The notes beneath the pieces are model-generated. The model saw only the letters and a list, made by a program, of their open reading frames with translations, made no database searches and was not told where the DNA came from. Position numbers and translations under genes: made by a program. DNA of 64,000 nt from Archilochus colubris (Eukaryota; Chordata; Aves; Apodiformes; Trochilidae): contig CM041084.1 of NCBI GenBank assembly GCA_023079485.1, positions 130,584,792 to 130,648,791 on the forward strand, in the 5' to 3' direction. Of the stretch, positions 49,639-61,773 are shown in pieces. The stretch's first letter is position 1, and every line of letters begins with the position of its first letter.

Positions 49639-51811
49639 TTGTCTTAGAGGCAGGCCGCGATGACTTTATAAATGCTGTATGCCTGCCATACCTCTGTCAT
49701 AGTAGAAGGCAAAGCTGGAATAACAAGGCCTGTGCCGACTCACAGCACAGCCATAAATTCTAGGAATGCTTCTGAGGCAAGTTAAAACAAATAAGTAATT
49801 ATCATGACTGACAGGTACTCTGCAGCAACCAATGAGGAGCCTGCTGATGAATACTAAAAATCTCTGAGCAGAGGAGTTACAACTGTGGCTGTCAACATGG
49901 CTATAATTAGGCAGTGCTAAGTGAAATGACTTCTTCTCAGATGTACTCCCTTGAGAATCTGCAGATCTGCATTGTTATACAAAGGAAGGAGGCTAAAAAG
50001 GGGCTGTTCACTCTTTGTGTTGTGGGTTCTACAGATGCCAGACAAAGTGGGACCCAAGTGGAATGTGTACAGGACTGGAGCAGGAGCAGGGCCAGTCTGC
50101 TTTTTAATTCCAGCTGTCACATTTTCATTCCACTTATGACTTCTTTTCCAGGGCCTCCAAGCACCTCCCCAGCACCAGAGTTATGCCTCTCAAACACTCA
50201 GGAGTATTAATCACTTGAAAGATGAGTTAATAATCTCTGAGTTGTTGAGACACGCTGAAGGACAAGCTGATAAATTTTAATTGCACAGTGGGGAAGCGTT
50301 CCTCTGGCTGGGAGATCAGCTTGATGACAAGTTCAGAAATCTCCAGAGAAGTGGATGAAGGGAGACAGAAGTTTTCTGTGTGAGCAGGAACAGTCACTTA
50401 TAAAACCTCCTGTGGAAAAGTCAAGCAGTGTTAAGAGAGACCCACACCTCCCTACTTAAGGATTGATCTTTGCATAAAGGCTAATTGTTGCTCCAGTGCC
50501 TAAAACAAGCAAGTCTTTCTTTAGCATCCTGCCTTTTATTTTTACAGTTTAGAGAAAATACACACCCGTGAAACTTTTGTGGACAGAAATAGCTCTCCGA
50601 ATTACCACTGAGTTCTTTTGCATTTTTCCTCCTGGATATTGCAACCTTGATCTTGTTCCTCACATGTGACACCACTTCTTGCAGTGGTTATGTCTGAAAG
50701 GGGCTCATTCTTGAGGGTACCATAGAGGCTTGAGATGAACTGGGCTGTGACATCCCTGCCAAGGGGAAGCAACAGCAGTGACAATAGCAATTGAGAAGGA
50801 TATTAAATTGCCACTGATTGAGTCAGCTCTGACTGTAATGCTGAAATCAGCCTGATTCCATCCTGGGTGCAGACTATACTGCATTTCCACAATAATAGAA
50901 AACATCACTTTTCAGCCTTGCTTAGTGCTGTTGTCCTGGGAACAGAAAATTTCCACTCACTCCTCACAATACTGATCTGTTGACTCATTTTTCAGGTGAG
51001 CTCTTGCTCTTGTTGGGTGTGTTGCTACTGCATCCTGTTTGTGGAAGAGTGAAGGGATGAGTTTTGTTATCAGCTCCCTGTGTGCTCGTTCTGACAGCAA
51101 ATGGTCTTGGGTTAAGAAGCATAAGTCTGTGGTTCCAGAGATGCCTTGAATGTCTCTTTCTAATCTTTGTACAGGATTCAGTCCATCAAGACAAAGTACC
51201 ATTCAGGAATTTTCCAAAGGTTGACAGATTTTTATGAGTTGATGCTTTACATCAAGGCTCTCTTTGCAAGGGATGTGCCTGCAGTCAGGATCTCAGACTC
51301 AGACTGTTAACTCTGGTTAGTGTCAGACTTGTGAAATTGGGGCTTGGTCATCATATTCATCAATAAAACCAGGCAGTTTGTTCCATTCCTGAAGGAAATA
51401 ATGAACAGCATGAAGGACTGAATTAACCTAAGGGCAAGCAATTGCAGAATTCAGATTTCCAAGTCTTTTTGCTCCTTCCTTTCATGTTTCAGAGAGCTGA
51501 TACCCACCTGAGGTTTTAATATCAGTATAGGTGGTAATATCACTATCAGTACTGCTGTGTGAAGGACAGCAGATAAGCAGCTCCCACCTCTGAGTCTGCT
51601 CCCACCTGAAACATTTGGTATGATTAGCAAGGTGTCTTGTGCGTCCATCTTTTTCTTCCATCTGGCAGTTTGATCCATGTTCCCCTGTCACAATTTTTGA
51701 TGGATTCATTTCACACGTAATGGAAGACTATCTCATGGGGGTTTAAAAAGCAATAGCAAGGCAGTAGCTTGCACTCCAGAGCAGAGACCTTCAACCAGTG
51801 GCTCTGCTGCC

Positions 51812-51825
51812 TTTTTTTTTTTTTT
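51812..51825. repeat. Homopolymer T14
   Basis: Fourteen T on the plus strand. Confidence 0.88.
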
Positions 51826-53499
51826 CCAGTTTTTGTATGTTAGGAGTCTTGATCCTTATGTTTGCCATGGTGACAACATTTTTGACAGTATAAATGAAAG
51901 TGTATTCAATGGTGACCACTACCAGGACCACAGAGCAGGGCTGAGTGTGCCCTGGTGTTTTCATGTGCACAGCTGCCACCACCCACTCGTGCTTGTGAGA
52001 GAAAGAGGTGCAGAGGTGATGCCAACACTGTTAGGGACAGCTTTAGTCAAGTTCATTTCCAAATGAAAAGTGGGAGTACAGTGCTCAGATGAGTCAGTAA
52101 GGAAGAGCCCCCGCAGAGCAGTCTCACACCTCCTTACTGCCTCGCAGAGCTCCTTGCTGCTGCCTCTTTGTTCCTGTCCTACTTTCTAGGAAAGCCGCAA
52201 AAGTTCACTGCATTCTCATAATGCCCCCAAGAGCAATTCTGAGCAACATGCACTACCACAGCACTCCTTAAGCCATCAGCTGTACACATAGAAACCTAAG
52301 GATGACAGACAATGCTTTTCCCTGGCATTCCTCTTTGCATGAATAGGAGCAGAGTATGGGCTGTGTGAGGTGGATAAGGAGCATACCTGGGAAGAGCATA
52401 AAAGGCAGGATGTTCCTTTATATTTCTATGCAGAAAATGATGGCACAGAGAGGATGGAGAAGTGTTCTGGAAAATTTACTTTAGTTGCTCTGTCACTGTA
52501 CCACCAGTACTAACCCAGAGATGTTGGCATCAACAACATATGCATCAAGAACAGCACTTGAAAGCTCAGACTTTATATGACCTCATGGTCCAGGACTCTG
52601 TTACATCCTCTCCTTTTCATACAGTCAGACCCATAATTGCAATATAAATAGTATTTTGGTATCCCTCCTACATGACCCAACCTGCAGACTGACATTGTTT
52701 GTGTGTTGTAAACAGGGTGCTGGTAAAACACCAGTGAACTGAGTGATTTGTTCTCCTGTATCCCACCCCATTCACCTGTCCTCTGAGAGCTACCTGGTCT
52801 TCAAGAAAGAACTTTTATTTATAGCAAAACAATACCTTATCACTATTGTAGTAAAAAAAAATCTTTCAGTGTTTTCCACAGAAGACCCAACTCTTCTGTT
52901 CCTCCAGTCAGTCAGAGGCACATTGGGCAGGGAGGAATCACTGGGACAGGAACTGAAGGATGAGAAAGCCTCTACTCATACCGTGGAAGGTAAACTCACT
53001 AGTTTAAAGCCAAGTTCATCTGTAGTTTTGTGGATGAAACAAAATAAACTTTAGTGACAAGTAAGCCCCCAAACTGGCCTTGCTATATTTTCTACACAAC
53101 TGCTTTATGTTGTGCTTGTCACTACAGAAGATGGAGAAACCTGGTTGCTTTTCCTAAAGCCCTGCTGCTAGCCCTGAGACTCACTGAGTTTGTTTAGCAC
53201 AGCCCCATCACACACAGTGTGATTTGGCCCCTGTGTGGAGGTGGAGCCTCTTGGGTAGCTGCCTAACACCCTACCTGGCAGCAGATTATCCCTCAGAAGA
53301 TGCAGGTAAAATTTTGCTTAGGGAAACAACATAACTCTGATGTTCTTGTCTGTGGACATTTGGGTGTTGCCTCTATTCTACAGAACTGAGGGTAGCAATG
53401 TACCCTCCTTAACCAACAGTAGGGAACTGAAGTTAAATGTACACAGGTCTCAGCAGTCTCTGCAGGACCTGGCTCACTTGAGAATTTTGTTACCTCTCA

Positions 53500-53685
53500 C
53501 GGAATCACAAAGCAATCCAGGCTGGCAGGTACCTCTGGAGATTGCTTCTAATGCCCTGCTTAAGCAGAGTCAGCTAGAGCAGGCTGCTCAGGACTGTGTC
53601 CAGTTGGGTTTTGAGTATTTCCAATTATGGAGACTCCAGAACCTCCCTGGGCAACCTGTATCAGTGTTTAGCCATTCTTGAATTA
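53500..53685 (-). mobile_element. CR1 LINE 3' fragment, diverged
   Basis: Antisense CR1 remnant: ACGGAATCACAAAGCAATCC, then CAGGCTGCTCAGGACTGTGT, then GTCCAGTTGGGTTTTGAGTA and CCTCCCTGGGCAACCTGTAT. It is more diverged than the other copies and may belong to a different CR1 subfamily. Non-coding and inactive. Confidence 0.85.
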
Positions 53686-56600
53686 AAGTGTTTGCTGTTT
53701 TGTTTTTTTTTTTTCCTTACTTTTAAGTGGGTTATCCTGTATTTCAGTCTATGCTCATTTCTTGTCTTTTCACTGGGTGCCACTGAGAAAAGTCTGGCTC
53801 CATCTTCTTGATCTTTGCAAATCCTTGGCTTTCCCCATACCAGGAGAGATACCAACTGGACTGGATTGCTGGAAGAACACAGCCCTCACTTCCTGATCTG
53901 TGGCAACTACTTTGAATTCTCTTTAAGAAGAATTAAGAATGAAGATGAACCTCTTTAATCTATTTACATGTTAGATTTTAATAAAATATTAGGTACTAGC
54001 TATACCACTGAAATTAAGGTCTTTCAAAGCTTCTAAAAAGAATTCAGTTGCAGTTCTTTAAAGCAAATTTTAATATGCTCCTGTTCTTCCCTACACTTAC
54101 TTGCACTTGCAAATTTCCACCCAAGGATGCTGTAAAAATGCCAGAGAAATATGGAGTACCTCTTACACACTACAGCCAGACTAATGATGTGGGGCTGATT
54201 CCTAATGACAGCCACAAGTCGGCACGTTTGCAGCCAGTCAAGAAGCATCATTCACTCACTCAGCTTCTGACACAGGCTTATTTGTAAAGCATCTCCTGGC
54301 TGCTAGGAGAAAGAGGAATTTAAAAGGACTGGAAGGTTAATCTTACATCTGTGTTACAAACAAACACCCAGTTTACTCCCTGCCAAGGATTTCTAATGTC
54401 TGTTGCCTTCCTATTTAAGTAGCCCAAGCACCAGAGCTCCCCTAACACCCTGTCTCATGTGCACAGCAGTTCCATGTGCACAGCCACTGGTAAGTATATC
54501 TTAGATAAGTCTGGCAGCTCAGCAAGATTCACCTGTTATCAGAAAATAACCTTTACAATTAAAATTTCTTTATTAGGCTGATCTTGAGAATGTACAACAT
54601 TGAAGGTTGAACCAGAAATACAGAGGGGATGTGATCTCATTACAAGGATCTCACTAATAGTGAAAAATCCTTGTTTCTGTAGGACTCTTCACTATGATAT
54701 TTAACTTGGAGAAAAATCCAAACCAAAAAAAACCCAGGCTACAGACACATCAAGCAGCATTTTGAAAATGGTTGTTGGGCAAGACCAAGTGCTCTGATAG
54801 TCACAGAACCTTCTATTTCGAGTTCAAATTTATTCTGAACTGGACTATGATCCCTTATCAGCATCATGTTCAGAATTTTAAAAGCTCTTCCCTTGCTCTG
54901 ATACATTTAAAAAGGCAATAGAGTTCCTCTCAACCTTCACTTTGTGGGGCTAAACAAGCCTAATTACTTTAGGTGCTGTTCATAAAATATATTTAGCATT
55001 CTCACAGTGATGTTTGCAGTTTTCTCTGCCCATGGTGCAGTCTTGAATTCCTCTTTCTTGAGCACATGTCTGGACTGCACATGGATGAGCTTTGGGTATA
55101 TGTGATTGGGAATATGGCAGTGGTCTGATTTAGAAAGATCTCTTTGGGTACATAAAACTTACTGGGTTTTACCTCTTGAGTGTGCAAGAGAGGCACCTCC
55201 CTCAGCTCATTCACTGCAGCTCATAGTCTCACATATTAAGACTGGACTCTCAGAAGTGCTTTTCTTTCTGTATCATCTATAAAGAAACCTTAATAATGGT
55301 CTCATTTTGACATCTATCATCCAAATATCTCCTACCCTCATCTGTGGCTTTTATTCTGCCCTAGCAAATGCTACCTTATTTCCTTAGTCACCAGTGCCAT
55401 GTAGAGCTTTTAGTATTCCATCCCTCTTCCATGCTGACAATGGTTCAAAATTTCGCATGTGCTGTGGTAATTAATTAAAATCTTTAAAAGAATCAGGCTC
55501 AACACCTTGAGAAATTCCAGTATCAGTTTCTTTTCCACACAGTAATTTGCCCAAGTCAACTTGCACTGTCTCCTTACTCACTTTGATACCTAGATCTAAG
55601 GGTATCTTGTCCAGTCCAAGACAAATATCACCACAAGTGATCAAACCAACCAGACTTAGCAAGTTACCTTGTCAGTTTAGCAGCCAGGTAAACGAAAATC
55701 AACAAGAGATTCCATCTAGGTTTGCCCCAATCATTTGACCGACATAATTTTCTACTTACCCTCATGTCTTAATTATTCGTTTCTTCAAGTTTATTCTAAA
55801 CCTGGCCCACGATTGTAGAAAAACTGGTAAGTCTTCTACTGCCAAGATAATCTTTGTCTTGGGTAAGTGGTACATGGTACAGTGCTTACTGTTCTGCTAT
55901 CAGATTGGAGTACTCCTAAATTTTAAAATCTCTGTTCCTGGAATAGCAGTTCTTCAACTCTCTGGATGTAGATAATTGTATTCCTCCTCACAGTCTGAGT
56001 ACACTAAATGCTGTAAGCTTCTTTCCCACTTCACTTAGGGTCACTCCTGTGTCTCCACCTTTTTTCCAGCCAGCCACCCTAGCTTTAATTTCTTGTGTAG
56101 CCAGAGCAGGGAAGGAAGTATTCCTTTGTTGTTTACAACAGCTACTGCAGCTTCCCTCTGAAAATATAAATGTGATCATGGAGACACAGCATTACATATA
56201 AGAAGACCACCTTCTGCTATTCACTTTTTCACTGTATCATTTTACAAATATATAGACATCTCTACTGATAAACTTTGAGAGAGAGCTGAGGAGTCCTAAT
56301 AACACGAGGCTGAAGATGTTACATTAAACTCCAAAGAAGCTACTGGCAAAGTACCTAAGGAAGCAGTTCTATCAGGGAAGAAAGGCAGAACTGTTGCTTA
56401 AAGTGTTTGGCTCAGGCAGAGGCTGAAACACCCGGCAATGTACCCACAGGGGGCAGCAGGAGGGCCCGGAGGATGCTCTTTTCACCATGGAGTTTCTGTC
56501 ATGTACAAGGTCTGCTTTTGTGCTTGTCCAACTCAACATCAAAAATTCCCGTCAGTTTCTATGGCATTCTGTGTGTGCAGAGTGCTTTCTTCTTGCTTGG

Positions 56601-57841
56601 GGCTGAACACAACTACACACATGCTTTTTACACAGGCATTAGTGCCTATTTGGTGCCAAAGAAATGGGCTGGATTGTCACAAAGGACCTTATCCAGGTAC
56701 TAATTGCTCTGTAAGGGGTTCCCAAAAGCACACAGTGGACTAAGTGCACACAGTCAGTTTCCTTATTCTGTGCCTACTGATCATTCTTACAGCACTTTGG
56801 GAACTTGCCAAAGACTGCTAGGGTGAGTGAATTTGACACAGAGTCTGAGTGTGCGCTGAAGAGGGGCATTCTTCACTTCACTTCCCTTTGCTGCCTGTCT
56901 CAGCTGTGAGGCAGCAGTGCTCCCCGATCCCGTGTTCTCTGGCATTCTCACAAAGTGTAAAGGCCCTTCCTTTCCTCAAGCACAGGTTTTATGTCAGACA
57001 AGACAGCAGAACCTTGATAATTCATCTGTTGCTAATTTGGCAGAAAATTACATCATCTGGTGAGCTGCTATAAGAATGAATGTGATTCTAAGTTTGTACC
57101 TTAGCTTTATTAACCTTTGGCCGCATAGCCCATGTACTGTGAACCAGCTGGACAGCCTCACCAGTGCCTGTGGGAATAAATATGTTTTGAAAAATGTTAA
57201 ATTTAACTCAGAAGTTCCCAAGTTACTTCGTTACCATGGCTGAATTCCAGTGGCTTGGCAGCAGCTCCCCAGCAGTGAGTGTGCAGCTGTCCCCATGGGG
57301 GTGTTGCTGGCCCCAGGCAGCCGTACAAGGACAAGTGCTGGGTAAGGTCACACAGAGCTGACCCAGCAGCTTGCGGTCTCTATCTGCAGTATTGCACTCC
57401 TGGGCCTAATTTGCTCAGCTGATGGCTTAATGTGCCGTGCTCTGTGAGGGGGCTGAGGCATATAAAAAGGGACCGTGACAGGACCAAATGCACTGTCATC
57501 AGTGACCTCTTGTAACCAGCATGCAGGCTGCAGGATGGCAGTGACACAGCCACAGGTGACAGCCACCACGGATCTGCTCCTCAGTCAAACACGCTTCAGA
57601 GAGGCCTGAGATGCAGAGGAGCAGGTGGGAACTCCTGAAGGTAGAAATACCTAGAGCTGGGGCTCTCACCTGGTGGAGGTTCAGCCTGTCCAGCAAGACA
57701 TGGCAGCTTTGTGGAAGAGCTCACTTCTCACGCCTATGGATGAGCCTTCTGGAGCCTACAGTGTCAGGATTCCTTATAAAGATACTTACAGCTTGCACAA
57801 AGGCTTTCTGAAAAAATGGGCAGCAAATGGGAATGAACAAC
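53686..57841. other. Non-coding intergenic sequence
   Basis: No gene recognised. It begins with a T12 run at 53703. A TATAAAAAGG word at 57461 has promoter-like looks but nothing downstream supports a gene. Confidence 0.55.
53703..53714. repeat. Homopolymer T12
   Basis: Poly-T just past the 5' edge of the diverged CR1 copy. Confidence 0.8.
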
Positions 57842-58083
57842 ACTTTTGAAAAGGCTCACTAAATCTTAATTTTGTTTCTATAACAAAGCACTGGAACAGG
57901 CTTCCAAAGGAGGTGGTTGAATCTCCATCCCTGAACGCATTTAAAAACCATCTGGATGTGGTGCCTGGGGACATGGTTTAGTGGTGAAATAGGGTAATAG
58001 GGTTAGGACAAGGTTGGACTTAATGATCCTGAAGGTCTTTTCCAGCCTGAGCAATTCTGTGATTTTGTGATTCTATGATTCTC
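57842..58083 (+). mobile_element. CR1 LINE 3' fragment
   Basis: Sense-oriented CR1 3' end of about 240 bp: CACTGGAACAGGCTTCCAAA, GGAGGTGGTTGAATCTCCAT, CAAGGTTGGACTTAATGATC and a terminal GTGATTCTATGATTCT tail. It is 5'-truncated. Together with the copy at 58890-59150 it makes a tail-to-tail pair. Confidence 0.93.
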
Positions 58084-58889
58084 TTTAAAAGGATGAAATA
58101 AAAGTTCAGGTCTAGACATCACGAAATGCTGAGGTTCTAGAGAAGATACTGGAAGGTATTCTGGATCTGAGGCCCTCACAGAAAAGGCTTATTTTTAAGG
58201 AAAGTAATTTCATCGAACTCTGCAGCTCAATTCTCAGGGGATTTTTTAAATGGTGTTAGCAACAGGAAGGTGCACTTAGATATGTGCCAAACAACTGAAG
58301 TTTTATAGTGGCATATTGGATATTCTACTAACTGGACATCTCATCCAGATTTCCTGCCAGAAACATAATGGACAGTTACAACTGCAAAGTTTGGAATTCC
58401 AGAGAAATCTGTGTTTTATGTGTTTCAGTAAGTTTCCAAACTTACTGCAGCCTGTTAACAGTGTGCAGGAGCTACATTAGGGGCAGCTAACATCTGAAGC
58501 AGTGTTTGTCTTGGCTGTATTTTTGGCACAGCTTATATGGCCATCAAAGAGAGAAGTGGAGATGGAGAGCAGGCCATTCACCTGACGGATGAGAAGTTAA
58601 CAAAAACAGTCAGCTTAGAGTGCAAAATGCCTGCATGCTAACTTCCAAAACTAGTAGTTAAAATTTCAAAGCACTTTCAAAGTACAGAGTGCTCAAGAAT
58701 TATGTAATTCAACCTTTCTGCTTCCACAGCTTGCTTATTACTTATGGTGGAGATGGAATATAACTACTTCTGATTTAAATGGCAGCAGTACCCTCAAGGC
58801 CCAGCTTGCTTCCACTCCACTGGGATTTACACTGAACATTGCTCAGTAGCAGGCTCCTACCTATGCCCCTTCATCTCTAGTCTGAGTTA
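58084..58889. other. Non-coding spacer between opposed CR1 copies
   Basis: About 800 bp of AT-rich sequence with no gene or repeat recognised. Confidence 0.6.
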
Positions 58890-59150
58890 TCATGGAATCA
58901 CAGAATGGTTTGGGTTGGAAGGGACCTTAAAGATCACCTATGTCCAGCCCCTTCTGCCATGGGGAAGGGCACCTCCCACCAGACCAAGTTGCTCAAAGCC
59001 CCATCCAACCAGGCCCTGAACACTTCCAGGTATGGGGGATCCACAACTTTCCTGGCAACCTGTTCCAGTGTCTCACCACATTCATAGTGAAGATTTTCTT
59101 CCTAATGTCTAACCTAAAGCTACCCTCTGTAGATTGGTACTGGTTGGATT
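58890..59150 (-). mobile_element. CR1 LINE 3' fragment
   Basis: Antisense CR1 of about 260 bp, well preserved: GGAATCACAGAATGGTTTGG, GGTTGGAAGGGACCTTAAAG, CACCTCCCACCAGACCAAGT, GCTCAAAGCCCCATCCAACC and GAAGATTTTCTTCCTAATGT. 5'-truncated and inactive. Confidence 0.95.
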
Positions 59151-61299
59151 CTTGAGTGACCGTGGTGGGAAGTGAGGCGGAATTAAAAGTTTTGCTTTTA
59201 TTTATCAACAAACAGAGGTCAAAAGTGGTATTTATTTCAGGGTTGCCAACATTTATTGACAGTTATAATTTCTGGTCTGCTTTGACCTTATTTTTGTTTA
59301 GTCTGTCAACTGAGGTTGCAGCTTTATCAAAAAAGCTGAAGCCTGCCAAACCAGCAAATCAGAAAATTTAGAAAGAACACCACAAACCTCCTGGCTGGAT
59401 ATACAGTAGCAGGCTATGGCTCAGATCAGCCTGTCTCACCCTGTAATTTTGTGCCATCCCATAGCCTGAAGACTGTTTGGTATTGTGGTACCTCTCATCC
59501 CAGTTAGGCTTGGCAGTTCCCCTGGGGCTAAAAACATGTTAATGAATCAGAAGTCCTTTTGTTTAAGCCTGGGGAGCAGGATCACTCTGCTATGGGCGTG
59601 GGATGGACACACAGCAAAAGTCAGCTCCTGCCCCAGAGGTGCTACATTTGCATGAGCCACAGGTGAGAACAGAAGCAGAAAGTGTGGCAAGTCATGCAGG
59701 TGGAAGTTCCTCACTGCTCCTAGTTCAGGCTCCTAGGCACTGTACAGCAGTGCCCGATATTGGCAGTATTCCAATATTCCAGTCACTCATTGATTCATTC
59801 TGTAGAAAAGAAGAAGAATTTGTTTATTTTACCATAAATTATAACCTATGGGTCCCAGAGACGCAGAAAGCCAACACTAACATGTGCCAGCATGCAGGAA
59901 AGGCTGACTTGAAATTATATCCTGTGGGTCCAGGAAAACCCAAGCACAAAATCAGTTCCAACTGATGGTTAGATCCCTGCAGGCCTTCCTTTCAGTCAGC
60001 CTGGCCAGAAACATGAGCGTTACCTAATTTCACTGCAAACAGAAGTAAAGCAGAAGGACTCTGCTCAGACAGCTGATCTGTGGTACCCCCTGGAGAAAAA
60101 GTTTCTTCTAAAAGCCTTGTGGGCTAGCCAGTAGTTCAGGCTACGGTGAAATGGTCTCCCCACCAGACACTGCCAAAGACATTTCTTGTGCCATTGAAAC
60201 AGACAAGATGGGTCCTCTCAGGAGCTCCTTCCACAATGTTACTGAGTTCTCATGGGAACTGCATGGTAACATGATTATATTAATTTTTCTGAAAGCAAAC
60301 TGGTGAGCTGACAGATTTTTCTGGTTGGTAGTCTGTTCTAGATATCAGATTATTATTATATTAATTCCATGTCCCATGAAGCATATTTGGACTACCTTCC
60401 CACAATTAACTTACTCTGTTATTGAAACTTAAGCAGTGTTTTCATGTGCATCACAACTGTACACAAAGGAAAAACTGTAGCTAACAAAAAACTTGGGTTT
60501 CAAGGCTTGAAATCATTGCTGTGCTCATGGGAAAAACCAATCCCAGAAGCCAAACCTATACAAGCAAATGCTTCCACCATCTGCTGGTGTCTCTTCTCTC
60601 CACCCAGAGGTTTTCCAGAGCTCTGCTATCATTTACAGTTTGAACATCTCTACTTCACACAAGTGGAAAATTCTTTTCTTCTTAACCATCTATACATCTC
60701 TCCCCCTCCCCAAAACCACAGCATAGTCACTTCCCAAACCTGTAAGTTTTCCAGTGACAAAGAGCAGCTCATTTTCATTGCCTTGGCATCACCTCCCCAC
60801 TGAAAGAAACCAGGGCAATCAGAAGTTGTGATTTCTCACTTTCCAGATAAGCTGCTCTTCTGCTGGAGCTGTAGCAGTGCTTTCTGATACCCATGCATCA
60901 GAAGTGAACTTCAGAACTGCAGCAGAAATATATGTATATATAAAAAGAAACAACAAAAACCCCAACCAAACCACACCAAAACCAGCAAGAACAAAAAAAC
61001 CCAACCCTCCCCCCCCCAAAAAAAACCCCAAAAAACCCAAAAAACCCACCAAAAGCCAAACCAAACTGACAACTAAATGCATAATAACAAAGAACTGAAG
61101 GGAAGGATTATTTTGATATATTTAGTTAAAAGTCCTCAAAATTAATTACTTGATGGGAAGGAAAACAGAATGTAACACTACAGTCTCTTCCTGCTTCTCG
61201 CTGGAGACAGCAGAGCGTGACTGGGTGCTATCAAATTGCGTTATTTATTATCTCCAGAGAACTGCTTGGTGTGCAGACAGACGGGAGTTGTGTGATGCG
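59151..61299. other. Non-coding intergenic sequence
   Basis: No gene recognised. It holds the A/C tract at 60941-61068, whose minus strand gives a spurious, very hydrophobic 87-codon frame. Confidence 0.55.
60941..61068. repeat. A/C-only low-complexity tract, about 128 bp
   Basis: Almost no G or T on the plus strand; A runs alternate with CCC to CCCCCCCC runs, so the minus strand carries many G runs able to form quadruplexes. Confidence 0.9.
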
Positions 61300-61319
61300 G
61301 ATACAAATGCCCTGAGTCT

Positions 61320-61475
61320 GAAAGGAGAGAGCCTTGAGGGGCGGGCCTGGGGCTGCCGAGGCGACGGCGCTGGAAGAACCGCGCCGACCCCCCAGCAGGT
61401 GGTGGTCTCCGACAGCGCAGGGGAAGGAGCTCCTCGCTGCTGCGGCTCCGGCAGGAGCTGCTCCTGCTACCGAGA
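61320..61475. promoter_or_regulatory. Small CpG-rich patch
   Basis: A short GC- and CpG-rich segment with a GC box (GGGGCGGGCC near 61338). It lies inside a 207-codon open frame (61150-61773) whose translation matches no family I know. It may be an alternative promoter or first exon of the transcript that starts near 63.5 kb, or a regulatory island. Confidence 0.35.
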
Positions 61476-61773
61476 AAGGGAAATCCCTGCTGGTGTCTGC
61501 TTTATTTCGTGGTGGAAAAGAAGCTGGATGGATCGGCTCACTTGTGTAAGACTGTACCGCTGCTTCGTCCTGCAAGCTGGGTGTAAGCTGGCTTCCTATG
61601 GGACAAGTCACGGGGGTCTCAGGAGCAGAGCTCACTTGCAAACTGAAATTAAAAAGCAATTTTATATTAATTACATTGATCTCTTTTATTTTGGAGATGC
61701 ACGGGCGGTTTTAACAGTAGAAAGTGCTGGGCTCTTAATGCTCCCCTTAGGTCTACAAATACCTGACATCTAA

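Larger units (their letters stand above)
47433..53499. other. Non-coding intergenic sequence
   Basis: No gene recognised. Contents: two CTGACAGTCATCC copies 22 bp apart near 48.4 kb, a TGATGCA motif cluster at 49589-49638 and a T14 run at 51812-51825. The 49.56-49.9 kb block is AT-balanced with many developmental-type octamer words and is the best enhancer candidate of the desert. Confidence 0.55.

Noticed and set aside
57461..57470. TATAAAAAGG promoter-like word (similar ones at 17935, 40380 and 43251)
   Set aside because: No open frame, exon or CpG signal follows any of them; TATA-like words are frequent by chance in this composition.
60819..61082. 87-codon minus-strand frame with membrane-like segments
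   Set aside because: The Gly/Phe/Leu-rich segment is the translation of the A/C low-complexity tract.
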